NCBI GenBank assembly: GCA_019637975.1
Contig: JAHBUR010000012.1
Coordinates: 62,001 to 126,000 of the forward strand
DNA: 64,000 nt
Direction of reading: 5' to 3'
Source: Bacteroidota bacterium
Lineage (GTDB): Bacteria > Bacteroidota > Ignavibacteria > UBA10030 > UBA6906
Part shown: positions 33,120 to 41,513 of the stretch, piece by piece
Layout of the letters: each line of letters begins with the position of its first letter
How positions within the stretch are numbered: the stretch's first letter is position 1
Translations under genes and position numbers: made by a program
The notes under the pieces: model-generated
The model's input: only the letters and a program-made list of their open reading frames with translations
Told to the model about the DNA's origin: nothing
Databases searched by the model: none

Positions 33120-33671
33120 TTACTCGAACTCTTCCGCCCGCCAGCCTTTTGCCGAACGGATACCGAGTTGCCCCATCACCTTGTCCGTGAATGCGCCAAT
33201 GTATTCATCAACACTCTTCGGAACAAAATACAGCGGCGATGAAATCGGCATGATGACTGCACCGTAACTCGACAGTCGTGCGCATTGTTCAAGAGAAAGC
33301 GTGGAGAGCGGCGTTTCACGGACGCAGATTATCAGCTTGTAGCGTTCTTTCAAACAGACTTGAGCCGTTCGTGTGATGAGTGTGTCGCCAATCCCTGATG
33401 CGATTTTGCCGAGTGTAGATGTTGATGCAGGAAGAATAACAAATGCGTCCAAGTAGTTCGATCCCGAAGCCATCGGCGCAGTAAGGTCATCGTCCGAGAA
33501 TTGCTTCTTGATGTACGGCTTCAGGTCTTTGTCGCTCATGTTCAGCTCATCGCGCAGCAACACCTTCCCCCACGAACTGACGATGAGATATTTGTCGGCA
33601 GGACATTTCTTGAGGAAGTCGTGCGCATAGACTGCGCCGGATGAACCGGTTATGCCGACAACGATTTTCAT
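33120..33671 (-). CDS. ubiX: UbiX-type flavin prenyltransferase
   Basis: Flavoprotein-fold prenyltransferase: VVGITGSSGAVYAHDFL is the FMN-binding loop, ASGSNYLDAFVILPASTSTL and VCLKERYKLIICVRETPLS follow in the expected order. UbiX transfers a dimethylallyl group to FMN to make the prenylated cofactor of UbiD. The ATG at 33671 (MKIVVGITG) is preferred over the ORF start 12 codons upstream. It is separated from the ubiA-type gene by the GxxExxY cassette. Confidence 0.88.
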   Translation of the reverse strand: MKIVVGITGSSGAVYAHDFLKKCPADKYLIVSSWGKVLLRDELNMSDKDLKPYIKKQFSDDDLTAPMASGSNYLDAFVILPASTSTLGKIASGIGDTLITRTAQVCLKERYKLIICVRETPLSTLSLEQCARLSSYGAVIMPISSPLYFVPKSVDEYIGAFTDKVMGQLGIRSAKGWRAEEFE

Positions 33672-33692
33672 GGTTGCTGAATGCCTGTTATG

Positions 33693-34188
33693 GGACACTG
33701 AAAACACAGATGGTACTGATTTTCACTGTTTGCCTTTTTGCCACCTGCGATCATCCTGGTGTGTCTGTTCTTTTTCTATCGTTTGTGAATATCTTCCTTC
33801 TCACAACAGGCTGTTTGCCGAAGTTCAGCAACAAGCCAATTTCAATCTCAGTGGCTTTGAGGTAGTTGATGAGCTGGAATTCATGCTCTTCCGCTGCAAC
33901 TTCTGCGGCTTTCAGTTCTACAATAACCAAATCATTGACGATGATGTCGGCATAGTAATCTCCAACCTGTTCTCCCTTGTACTGCACTTTGATCGGAACT
34001 TGAGTTCTAACTTCCAATCCACATCTCGACAATTCTATGACCATCGAGCGCTCATATACACGCTCAAGAAATCCATATCCCAGTTGGTTATACACCTCAT
34101 AGAAACAGCCGATTATCTTCTCGGTCAGATCTTGATGAAGGTATTTCGTCATCTGTGATTATCGCTGTGATCTGTGTTATCTGTGTCC
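33693..34188. mobile_element. small cassette with imperfect terminal inverted repeats carrying a GxxExxY gene
   Basis: The left end (33693-33728, beginning GGACACTGAAAACACAGAT) and the reverse complement of the right end (34151-34188, beginning GGACACAGATAACACAGAT) match at most positions over about 36 bases. They enclose one gene, whose start codon lies at the inner edge of the right repeat. The insert falls between ubiX and ubiA, which are otherwise neighbouring pathway genes. It looks like a small non-autonomous mobile cassette. No transposase is encoded. Confidence 0.6.
33751..34152 (-). CDS. GxxExxY family protein (PD-(D/E)XK superfamily)
   Basis: A 133-residue protein with the defining motif GYGFLERVY (G..E..Y) near residue 25 and the nuclease-like strand pair DYYADIIVNDLVIVELKA, whose D...E-x-K spacing fits the PD-(D/E)XK superfamily. 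The family is abundant in Bacteroidota and Chlorobi intergenic cassettes, and its function is unknown. The start codon is at the boundary of the flanking inverted repeat. Confidence 0.85.
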   Translation of the reverse strand: MTKYLHQDLTEKIIGCFYEVYNQLGYGFLERVYERSMVIELSRCGLEVRTQVPIKVQYKGEQVGDYYADIIVNDLVIVELKAAEVAAEEHEFQLINYLKATEIEIGLLLNFGKQPVVRRKIFTNDRKRTDTPG

Positions 34189-34197
34189 ATTCCAAGT

Positions 34198-35031
34198 TCA
34201 AACGTAGACTCCGACGAGCACCATCGCAAAAACCGAGAATCCCGCGACGGCATTGATCTTGAAGAACGCCAGTTCAACATCCTCAGCTTTCTTCTGCTCA
34301 AGATAGAGGAGATAACCTGTCATCACAAGAAGCGGTAATGCGAGAAGTGAAAAAGGTGAATAGAAGAACAACACCGTCAGAAACGCAAACGCAACCAGAT
34401 GGAACAGCGCGGAAAACTGCAACGCACGCTCTTTGCCAAATCGGGAGGGGAATGAATACAGCGATTCTTTCTTGTCGAATTCTTCATCCAGCGTCGCATA
34501 GATTATGTCAAACCCTGCCACCCAAAAAAGGGTAAACAGCGAAAGCAACGCCGGTGGCAGCAAGTTATCAAACGAGGGCGAGATGGCAAACCATCCACCC
34601 AGCGGACCCATCGCCAATCCCATCCCGACCCCGAAATGTGCAAGCGGGGTGTAGCGCTTCATCGTTGGATAGATGATGAACACAGCAAGGGGAATGGGCG
34701 ACATGTAGAAGCAAAAATCAGAAATGAAATACGCCGACCCGAAGTACAGCGCAAGTCCCGCAATCATCACCCAGCTTGCCTCCCAGATCGTCATGCGGCC
34801 GCTGGGCAGATCACGAGCGGCGGTGCGGGGATTACGGGAATCGATGTGCCTGTCGATGATCCGATTCAATGCAAATGCAACTGTTCGGGCGCCCGTCGCG
34901 GCCGTTAAAACAAGAATCAGCACTCTGAGCGGCGGAACCGTGTTACGCGAAGCAAGCATAACTCCGCTGTATATAAGAGGTAACGAGAATAGCGTATGCT
35001 CGATTTTAACAAAGGAGAAGAACTTCTTCAC
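34198..35031 (-). CDS. ubiA: UbiA-family prenyltransferase, menaquinone-type
   Basis: Integral membrane prenyltransferase with both aspartate-rich motifs: NRIIDRHID near residue 57 and YATLDEEFD near residue 180, which bind Mg-diphosphate. The order of membrane helices fits UbiA/MqnP. It would attach the polyprenyl tail to the naphthoate precursor of menaquinone. It precedes the GxxExxY cassette and ubiX on the same strand. Confidence 0.87.
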   Translation of the reverse strand: MKKFFSFVKIEHTLFSLPLIYSGVMLASRNTVPPLRVLILVLTAATGARTVAFALNRIIDRHIDSRNPRTAARDLPSGRMTIWEASWVMIAGLALYFGSAYFISDFCFYMSPIPLAVFIIYPTMKRYTPLAHFGVGMGLAMGPLGGWFAISPSFDNLLPPALLSLFTLFWVAGFDIIYATLDEEFDKKESLYSFPSRFGKERALQFSALFHLVAFAFLTVLFFYSPFSLLALPLLVMTGYLLYLEQKKAEDVELAFFKINAVAGFSVFAMVLVGVYV

Positions 35032-35218
35032 AGGGATTTGGATTGTTTTTCGATTGGTATGATCTCAATATAGACAATTCCAGAAACTTCCACAAAACAT
35101 CTTTCCCTGCGGGGTTGCGAAGCACGCTATTGGTACGTATAATGAATCAGCCCATCCCGGCGTGCAGGTGTTTCGTGCGCAATCCTTAAACACATCAACA
35201 ATCAAGAAAGGGAAACCA

Positions 35219-35905
35219 ATGAACCGATCGATCTGCCTAGTTCAGATTGTCGCCCTCCTTGCCGTGGTTACGCAAGCATCTCACGCGCAAAAAACCGGAA
35301 GCCAACTCGAGAAGGAAGGCTACAAGCGTTATGCAATGAGTTCTGCGATTGTTGAATACAAGTTGAGCGGCGTGCAGAGCGGAAAAGAAACCATTCGTTT
35401 CGACCGGTGGGGACTGAGGGAAGCCAATCTGACAGAGACTGAAGTCAAGGCGGGCGGCATGACGATCCCTTCGAAATCCGAAACGATTATGGACGGAGAA
35501 TTCACCTACGCGCTTGACCGCGACGCCAACACCGCGACGAAAACCCACAACACTCTCCTCACCCAGATCAGCGCAACACACAAGACCAAGGACCTTGAGG
35601 AAGTCGGTGAAAAAACCCTCAAGGCAATGAACGCAACAAAGACCGGCACCGAGACTTTTCTCGGCAAGAAATGCGACGTGTGGGAAGTCAAGAACCTTGG
35701 AACAAAAATGTGGGTGTACAAGGGACTGACATTGAAATCTGAAACAAACATGTCCGGCATGAAAGTCATCAGGGAAGCGGTGAAGTTTGAGGAGAATGCA
35801 AAAGTCCCGGAAGATAAACTCACCGTCTCTTCGAAGATGAAAGTGACGGAAGGCGGAAATCCCATGGACATGCTGAAGCAGATGAAATCAAAGAAAAAGA
35901 AGTAA
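35219..35905 (+). CDS. secreted protein of unknown function
   Basis: A Sec signal peptide (LVQIVALLAVVTQASHA) is followed by ~205 residues rich in Lys, Thr and Glu. The mature part has beta strands and a C-terminal segment VPEDKLTVSSKMKVTEGG followed by a lysine-rich tail (MKSKKKK). No family is recognised; the pattern AIVEYKLSGVQSGKETIRFDRWG and later VWEVKNLG resembles small periplasmic beta-proteins. GAAAGGG precedes the ATG at 35219; an upstream in-frame ATG is not used. Confidence 0.62.
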   Translation: MNRSICLVQIVALLAVVTQASHAQKTGSQLEKEGYKRYAMSSAIVEYKLSGVQSGKETIRFDRWGLREANLTETEVKAGGMTIPSKSETIMDGEFTYALDRDANTATKTHNTLLTQISATHKTKDLEEVGEKTLKAMNATKTGTETFLGKKCDVWEVKNLGTKMWVYKGLTLKSETNMSGMKVIREAVKFEENAKVPEDKLTVSSKMKVTEGGNPMDMLKQMKSKKKK

Positions 35906-36060
35906 GAGTCCCGGCCGCCTCAAGAACAGTACGCACAGGAGGTACACACCATACCATCGGCAACTTTACGTTCCGGCTTCTTGTTATAAACAAGTAGTGC
36001 TTCACCCTGTATTCTCCCGGCGATAACAACTGTTCTTTCACACAACAAAAGGTGGACTTT

Positions 36061-36738
36061 ATGGGAACGAGCCGAATTCTCACAGCTTCTTTTTTCGCGG
36101 CGGCGATTGCTTTGCTCATTGGAAGTTGTTCGAAGGATGAAGGAGGAACTACTCCGCCCGCAACCCCGACGGGCATTTCCATCAGTCAGGCAATTCCCAC
36201 CTTGTCGGTCGGCGACTCGGTTTCAAGAACACTCTCCGGCGGAACACCCCCTTATTCGCTTGTCTCATCGGGTACTACGAGCATTGCAGTGCCGACCCTC
36301 AGCGGAACGACATTGACAGTGCGGGCAGTCGCCAACGGCAACTCCACTATCATCATCGGCGATGCCGGATCGCCGCAAAGAACGCTATCCATCAGTATCC
36401 AGGTTGGCGCGGCTACGGTCTCGTTTTCCGGACAAATCCAACCAATCTTCACGGCAAACTGCGCAGTTTCAGGATGTCACGTTACCGGCGGACTTGCGCC
36501 GTTTTCGCTTGCCTCGGGAGCCAGTCACGACAATCTCGTCAATCAGGCTGCAACAAGTTCACCAGCATGCAGCCTGCCGTTGCGCGTAAAGCCCTTCTCT
36601 GCGGATTCAAGTGTGATGTACAAGAGAATTTCGGGGCCTGATTGCGGCCAGCAAATGCCGCAAGGCGCGTCGCCGCTTTCATCGGCTAACCAGCAGTTGA
36701 TCCGGAATTGGATTAATCAGGGTGCCGCGGAAAACTGA
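36061..36738 (+). CDS. lipoprotein with cytochrome c-like C-terminal domain (CX4CH)
   Basis: Lipoprotein signal with lipobox LLIGSC, a middle region of Ig-like strands (ISISQAIPTLSVGDSVSRTL), and a C-terminal domain (residues ~130-225) that begins FSGQIQPIFTANCAVSGCH. Short c-type cytochrome domains in this phylum often start this way. Here the haem-binding motif would be CX4CH rather than CX2CH, with a later QQMPQGASPLS that could supply the axial methionine and a terminal NWINQGA helix. Haem attachment is therefore plausible but not certain. The start at 36061 follows AAAGGTGG. Confidence 0.72.
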   Translation: MGTSRILTASFFAAAIALLIGSCSKDEGGTTPPATPTGISISQAIPTLSVGDSVSRTLSGGTPPYSLVSSGTTSIAVPTLSGTTLTVRAVANGNSTIIIGDAGSPQRTLSISIQVGAATVSFSGQIQPIFTANCAVSGCHVTGGLAPFSLASGASHDNLVNQAATSSPACSLPLRVKPFSADSSVMYKRISGPDCGQQMPQGASPLSSANQQLIRNWINQGAAEN

Positions 36739-36816
36739 ATCCATAAGAAGATCGGAATGTGGCCGGTTGTCCGGATTCGGCGGCGGATTTCAACTCGGAC
36801 GAGTGTAAGACGATTG

Positions 36817-36844
36817 GGTAGTGTCTCAAAACTGAGACACTACC
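36817..36844. repeat. perfect 12-bp palindrome
   Basis: GGTAGTGTCTCA / TGAGACACTACC with a 4-base AAAC spacer, no T-tract on either side. It lies in the 386-base gap before the giant secreted protein gene. It is better explained as an operator or a mobile-repeat end than as a terminator. Confidence 0.7.
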
Positions 36845-36849
36845 GACGG

Positions 36850-36878
36850 TTGACATTTGTTTGCCAAATCTCTATCCT
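36850..36878 (+). promoter_or_regulatory. possible sigma-70-like promoter
   Basis: TTGACA at 36850-36855 and TATCCT at 36873-36878, spacing 17, directly after the palindrome. If used, it would leave a leader of roughly 240 bases before the next gene. The rest of the 36739-37124 gap holds no gene. Confidence 0.35.
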
Positions 36879-37124
36879 TCCGTCAGTGAATACCTCCTAT
36901 ATTCTATCCTGTTTCCCGCAGCGCTCGGCAATGATCCTTGATCTGGTTATATAGGTCAGTTCATCGGTCCCAACTTTTCGGACCGGATGATTCATTCTCA
37001 TGCAAGTCGGGTATCGATCCCGATTTTCCGGCAACAACTTCGCTCCCTCTGCTGCTGACAGTCACCGTTAGCTGATCGAGAGTTTCAGGAAAGCTATATG
37101 TTCTCTGACATAGGAGTTGCGACC

Positions 37125-40100
37125 ATGGCTTGGAAAACAATGAACAAGCTGTCCTTCCCTCTCTTCTGCATCCTCTTTCTCTTTGCCCCGCTCCATGCCC
37201 AAACGTGGAACGTGACAGTCTTCATGCAGCCCTTCCCCTCGCCATATCTCAGCGACTGGGAAAACAATCCTACCATCGGTTCACTCACAATCACGAACAA
37301 CACTTCCGCTCCCGCTGATGCGATTATTCATCTCACCATCAGAAGGAGTAACGGAAGTACCCTCGCTTCCGGAAACAGCAATCCCGTTTTCATTCAACCC
37401 GCGGTTCCCACGCAAATCAATTCCGACCGCTTCATTGATTGGAATACCGTCTCGTACGATGCCGGCATCCGCACCCAAACCATTCAAACAGGGAGGCTTC
37501 CCGAGGGTGAATACAACGCATGCATCACACTGCGGGACATGAGCGGAACGATTCTCGCAACGAATGTCTGTGCACCGTTCACGATCGTCTATCCGAATCC
37601 ACCTACACTTTTCTTGCCCATGAATGGCGACACACTTCATTCGGCACATCCGGTTTTTACGTGGACTCCCGTAAACGTTCCTCCCGCCTACCAGCTTCGA
37701 TACGTTATGAGAATGGTTGAGATCCTGGCAGGCCAAACGCCGCATCAGGCTTTGCTCGCCAATGTTGTCCAGTTCGAGGACGACAATCTTCTCACAACAA
37801 ATCTCCAGTATCCCGTCGGCGCACTGACACTGGAAGCCGGCAAAACGTATGCGTGGCAAGTTCAGGCGGTTGACCAGAACGGATTTCCGCCCGCGGCAAA
37901 TCAGGGACGGAGCGAGATCTGGACATTCGTCACGAGGGAAATCATCGGTCAACCACCCACTCACCCGCCGTCCGGCAATCCGTTGTTCCTCAAAATCGTC
38001 AGGGCCTCGACAGGAACACTGGGAAACCCCGGGGGCAGTTCGTTCGAGAACTTCCGCCAGGAACTTTCGGCATACAACTCAACAGGCGGAACGGTTGCAC
38101 TTGCGCTGCCTGCATTGGAGGACACAAGTGTCGCGCCACGCGACACGATCATAACCATTGAAGCTTCCGGCGGATTCCATTTCAATCCACAAAAGAGATC
38201 ATGGGCAATCAAAGGACGCTTATGGGGGAATGATGTTGAGAGAGCCGAAATTCTGCTCGCAGGCATCTGGGGAAACAGCATGGACTTGCGGAAGACCATC
38301 GTGGTGTTGAAGCGTCCGTTCCTCCTCTCTCAGATATTTCCGGATGTCTTTGACGGACTCACTGAAGGATTTCTGATTCTCTCTCCCGGCGATTTTAGTT
38401 TTGCGCCGTCAGATCTACCCGACTCCATCGCGGGATTCATTACAGACTCTGATTCGGCGACAGGCACGACTACAACTGTTGCCGGTTTTTTCGGAGCCGA
38501 GGATGAAATTGATGTGAAAGCCGGCCTCAATTTGCTTGCTAGATTTGACCTTCGACACGCCCCCCGATTGACTGATTTCGTGTCCGCATGGGGAGTCGAA
38601 GATCCACATTTGAAACTCACTGGATTTATCAGCGGCAAGTGGGAATGGGCGGTCGCACGCTCCGGCGGCCAGACGCAGAACTATACGGAAACAACGTTCG
38701 GGATGGAACTGATGGCCCAACTCCCCCTGATGCGTTCACAAGTGCCCTGGCTTCCCGAGTTGGATGCAAAATTCGGGATCTCTTGGAAACAAAAACGAAG
38801 GGCAATACAAGGGCCGGACTCGCTTGAACGAAAGCTCGCTCCAAAAATAGGATTGACGGGCAAGGTCACGTTCCCGTTCCTCCGAAGCATGAATTTCCTG
38901 AACGACACGATTGCGGTAACCGGCATGATCGAATTCGAGTTCGACTCTCCGGGCACACCCGACATTGTTGCAAAATTGGAGTTCGATGATATTGTAAAGT
39001 TTGAGAGATTTGAGAATGTCTTCCGGGTTCATGATCCGAAGTTCGAATGGAACATCAGCAAATGGATGCGCAACGAAGGAGGCCTGCGCCTCAAGGCTTC
39101 GTTCGACTTTGCCCAAATCACGAATGTCGGAGCTATTGAAGTACAATTTGAAAAGGAATCCGACAGCGCCCAAGTAAAATTGGAGAGACGTCGTGCCGGT
39201 GTGTGGGACCCGACAAATCCGCCCGAGAATCCGCGGCATGCCGGCCAATGGCCGCCTGCAAATCCTCCTGAAAACCGGCGTCATGCCGGTGTTTGGGCGG
39301 CGACAAATCCCGAACCACTAAAGGGCGCCAAACCAGAAAGTCACTGGAAGCCCAAGGTCGTTGTTAGATTTGATCCCGTTGCTTTGGCGAGTCTCCAACT
39401 TTCACTGGTGTTGAGAACAGCTTTGGGCGACGGGATTTTTGGAGACGCGGGAAATGAATTCTCGACTATCGGGAGGAACAGAACGCCGCCGCCAAACTAC
39501 GCGCCGCCCGAAATTCCGGACTTCTTCAACAACCTGCCAACGCTCGAAGAACTGAGTATGTCCTTCCGACCCGGAACTCTCGGTTCAATGGTGGTGAGAG
39601 GAAGAACATCTTTTCAGAACTCCTCCACCGAGATAATCGTGGCGCGGGCCGAGTCTGCAACCAAGACCGGATTCCTTCTCGGCCTGAAGCCGAATAATTG
39701 GAGCATCAGAAATTATTTCCCAAATTTCTCGATGCCCGGGCTGGACAACCTCACGCTTTCGAATCTCGCGCTCGTCTTCAGCACCGTCGAAGGGATGATG
39801 CCGTCAGTTGAATTGTCTGATGAGGAGTTTGAGTTCTACTCAGCCGCGTACGGCAGTGACGACTTCATGGTCGTCATCAAAGAAGGGCTCAACCTTATTG
39901 CCTCGATCCCCGGAGAGAATCTTGGGTCAAGCGGCCCTCTTGCTCCCATCATGGAGAAACTCGGTGTTGAGCGCGGAACGCTTCTTCTGCAGGGGAGTCT
40001 TGGGAGGAGACTCCAGGATATCTATCTGCTTGCTGTGTTCCCATCAATCGAGCCTCCGGGTGCACCCGAGTGGTTTCGGTCGGGCGAGATGGCCATCGAA

Positions 40101-41501
40101 CTTACCGGTCAACCTTCGATCGGGCTTGTCGGTGCGTTGACCGTCGCTATTGAAGGTGATGATGTTACCTTCCTGCTGAAAACCAAAGCAAGTCCTTCGG
40201 GTCTGATTCTTGCCGGAGGAATGGCTTCGACAGAGGGATGGCAATCTCCGTTTGGGATTGAATGGTTGACGCTTAATCGGGTGATGTTTTTGCTTGGGGT
40301 GACGCCTGCCGGAAGCGTACAACTTGGCTTCAATGCAGACATGGTGATAGGGACAAAGGACATCGATGTTGCCGTTCTCGTTGCGATCAGTCCGACAGGC
40401 GTTCCGACAAATTTCATGTTCGATGGGGAAAGCGAGGCGGGGTTCGGCCTTGATGATGTCATGGACCTGCACGCCAAGATAGCCGCGGCAAGCGGACAAC
40501 AGGGAATACCGTTGGACGCCATTCCGCCATTAGGATTGAAAGATGCCAAACTGAAGTTTGCTCCCAAGGATTCACCGGAATTGGGGATCACTCGTGGAAT
40601 GGCCATCGGTGGCATGTTGTATCTTCGCAGCGGCACATCAACCAAGGAGATTGCCTCGGCATTGCTCGACATCAGTCTGGACGGAATCATCGCGCGGGGC
40701 AACATAGCCCCATTCACGTTAGGTCCCGTGAAGCTCGAGCAGGCAACCATGGACCTGACACTCACACGACAGGAGCAGTACTTCATCCTCGCTGGCCGGA
40801 CCAATCTTGGTTTCATGGACGCTGCCGTTGACATGCACATCAACAAGACCTCGGCGATGTTTGAAACGGAAACAAAGATCTTCAATGTCTTTCAAGCACA
40901 ATTGAAGGCGAATGCTGCCATCAACATCCTGCAGCCCGCCTTCAACGTTAACGCGAAGATGAAGAACGATTTCAACGAGGCCGTTGCACCGCAGTTGCGA
41001 CAGGCTATCAAAGATGCAGTCACGCAGAAAAAGAATGCCGCCAAAGCCGAAGCGGATAAAGCGGAACTACAATGGCAGGATGCAGTACGCGCTCGCGACG
41101 CCGCGCAAAAGAAATGGGCCGATTTGCCTCTCCTTCCCCGTGACCCGAAAGTAGCCGCGCGCAAAGCCCTGGAAGCTGCCATCGCGAAGGCAGCTCCACT
41201 TCGTGTTCAAAAGGAGCTTGCTGAAGGGAAGGAACGGCGGTGGACTTTGGCAAACAACCTGCTTTCCCAGTTTCAACAGCAGGCGGGGTCCGGTAATTTT
41301 GTGGTAATACGAAAAGCCGAATTCGAAGCCGACCTCGCCAATTTGAAAACAGGCGCCGTGAAGAAGATGGCGCTGGACGCCAGAGTCGGCAACAGGGATT
41401 TTGATCTCGCACTCACAGGCTGGAATTTCAAGAACATGGGGGCAAGCGTGAAAGGCGCCGCCCAGAACATCGCCGACAAGCTGTTTGCATCGTTCCAATA
41501 G
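37125..41501 (+). CDS. giant secreted protein with TANFOR-like N-terminal domain and C-terminal coiled coil
   Basis: A 1,458-residue secreted protein (signal ending in FLFAPLHAQ). The next segment (MQPFPSPYLSDWENNP, then SLTITNNTSAP) closely follows the spelling of the TANFOR domain, which occurs in Bacteroidota surface proteins. An Ig/FnIII-like module (PVFTWTPVN, then KTYAWQVQAVDQNGF) comes next, followed by a very long beta-rich region with repeated short motifs and an acidic central part. Residues 689-730 contain three tandem 15-residue copies of RHAGVW/PxNPPEN. The last ~200 residues are charged and heptad-like (KNAAKAEADKAELQWQDAV), a probable coiled coil. TAGGAG lies 8 bases before the ATG at 37125. 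It is followed by an outer-membrane barrel gene 12 bases later, a likely partner. Confidence 0.75.
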   Translation: MAWKTMNKLSFPLFCILFLFAPLHAQTWNVTVFMQPFPSPYLSDWENNPTIGSLTITNNTSAPADAIIHLTIRRSNGSTLASGNSNPVFIQPAVPTQINSDRFIDWNTVSYDAGIRTQTIQTGRLPEGEYNACITLRDMSGTILATNVCAPFTIVYPNPPTLFLPMNGDTLHSAHPVFTWTPVNVPPAYQLRYVMRMVEILAGQTPHQALLANVVQFEDDNLLTTNLQYPVGALTLEAGKTYAWQVQAVDQNGFPPAANQGRSEIWTFVTREIIGQPPTHPPSGNPLFLKIVRASTGTLGNPGGSSFENFRQELSAYNSTGGTVALALPALEDTSVAPRDTIITIEASGGFHFNPQKRSWAIKGRLWGNDVERAEILLAGIWGNSMDLRKTIVVLKRPFLLSQIFPDVFDGLTEGFLILSPGDFSFAPSDLPDSIAGFITDSDSATGTTTTVAGFFGAEDEIDVKAGLNLLARFDLRHAPRLTDFVSAWGVEDPHLKLTGFISGKWEWAVARSGGQTQNYTETTFGMELMAQLPLMRSQVPWLPELDAKFGISWKQKRRAIQGPDSLERKLAPKIGLTGKVTFPFLRSMNFLNDTIAVTGMIEFEFDSPGTPDIVAKLEFDDIVKFERFENVFRVHDPKFEWNISKWMRNEGGLRLKASFDFAQITNVGAIEVQFEKESDSAQVKLERRRAGVWDPTNPPENPRHAGQWPPANPPENRRHAGVWAATNPEPLKGAKPESHWKPKVVVRFDPVALASLQLSLVLRTALGDGIFGDAGNEFSTIGRNRTPPPNYAPPEIPDFFNNLPTLEELSMSFRPGTLGSMVVRGRTSFQNSSTEIIVARAESATKTGFLLGLKPNNWSIRNYFPNFSMPGLDNLTLSNLALVFSTVEGMMPSVELSDEEFEFYSAAYGSDDFMVVIKEGLNLIASIPGENLGSSGPLAPIMEKLGVERGTLLLQGSLGRRLQDIYLLAVFPSIEPPGAPEWFRSGEMAIELTGQPSIGLVGALTVAIEGDDVTFLLKTKASPSGLILAGGMASTEGWQSPFGIEWLTLNRVMFLLGVTPAGSVQLGFNADMVIGTKDIDVAVLVAISPTGVPTNFMFDGESEAGFGLDDVMDLHAKIAAASGQQGIPLDAIPPLGLKDAKLKFAPKDSPELGITRGMAIGGMLYLRSGTSTKEIASALLDISLDGIIARGNIAPFTLGPVKLEQATMDLTLTRQEQYFILAGRTNLGFMDAAVDMHINKTSAMFETETKIFNVFQAQLKANAAINILQPAFNVNAKMKNDFNEAVAPQLRQAIKDAVTQKKNAAKAEADKAELQWQDAVRARDAAQKKWADLPLLPRDPKVAARKALEAAIAKAAPLRVQKELAEGKERRWTLANNLLSQFQQQAGSGNFVVIRKAEFEADLANLKTGAVKKMALDARVGNRDFDLALTGWNFKNMGASVKGAAQNIADKLFASFQ
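39189..39313 (+). repeat. tandem 45-bp coding repeat (2.7 copies)
   Basis: Three consecutive in-frame copies of a 45-base unit (starting 39189, 39234 and 39279) encode RRAGVWDPTNPPENP, RHAGQWPPANPPENR and RHAGVWAATNPEP. They stand out from the surrounding unique sequence of the giant protein. Confidence 0.75.
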
Positions 41502-41513
41502 GAGCCGACCAAC

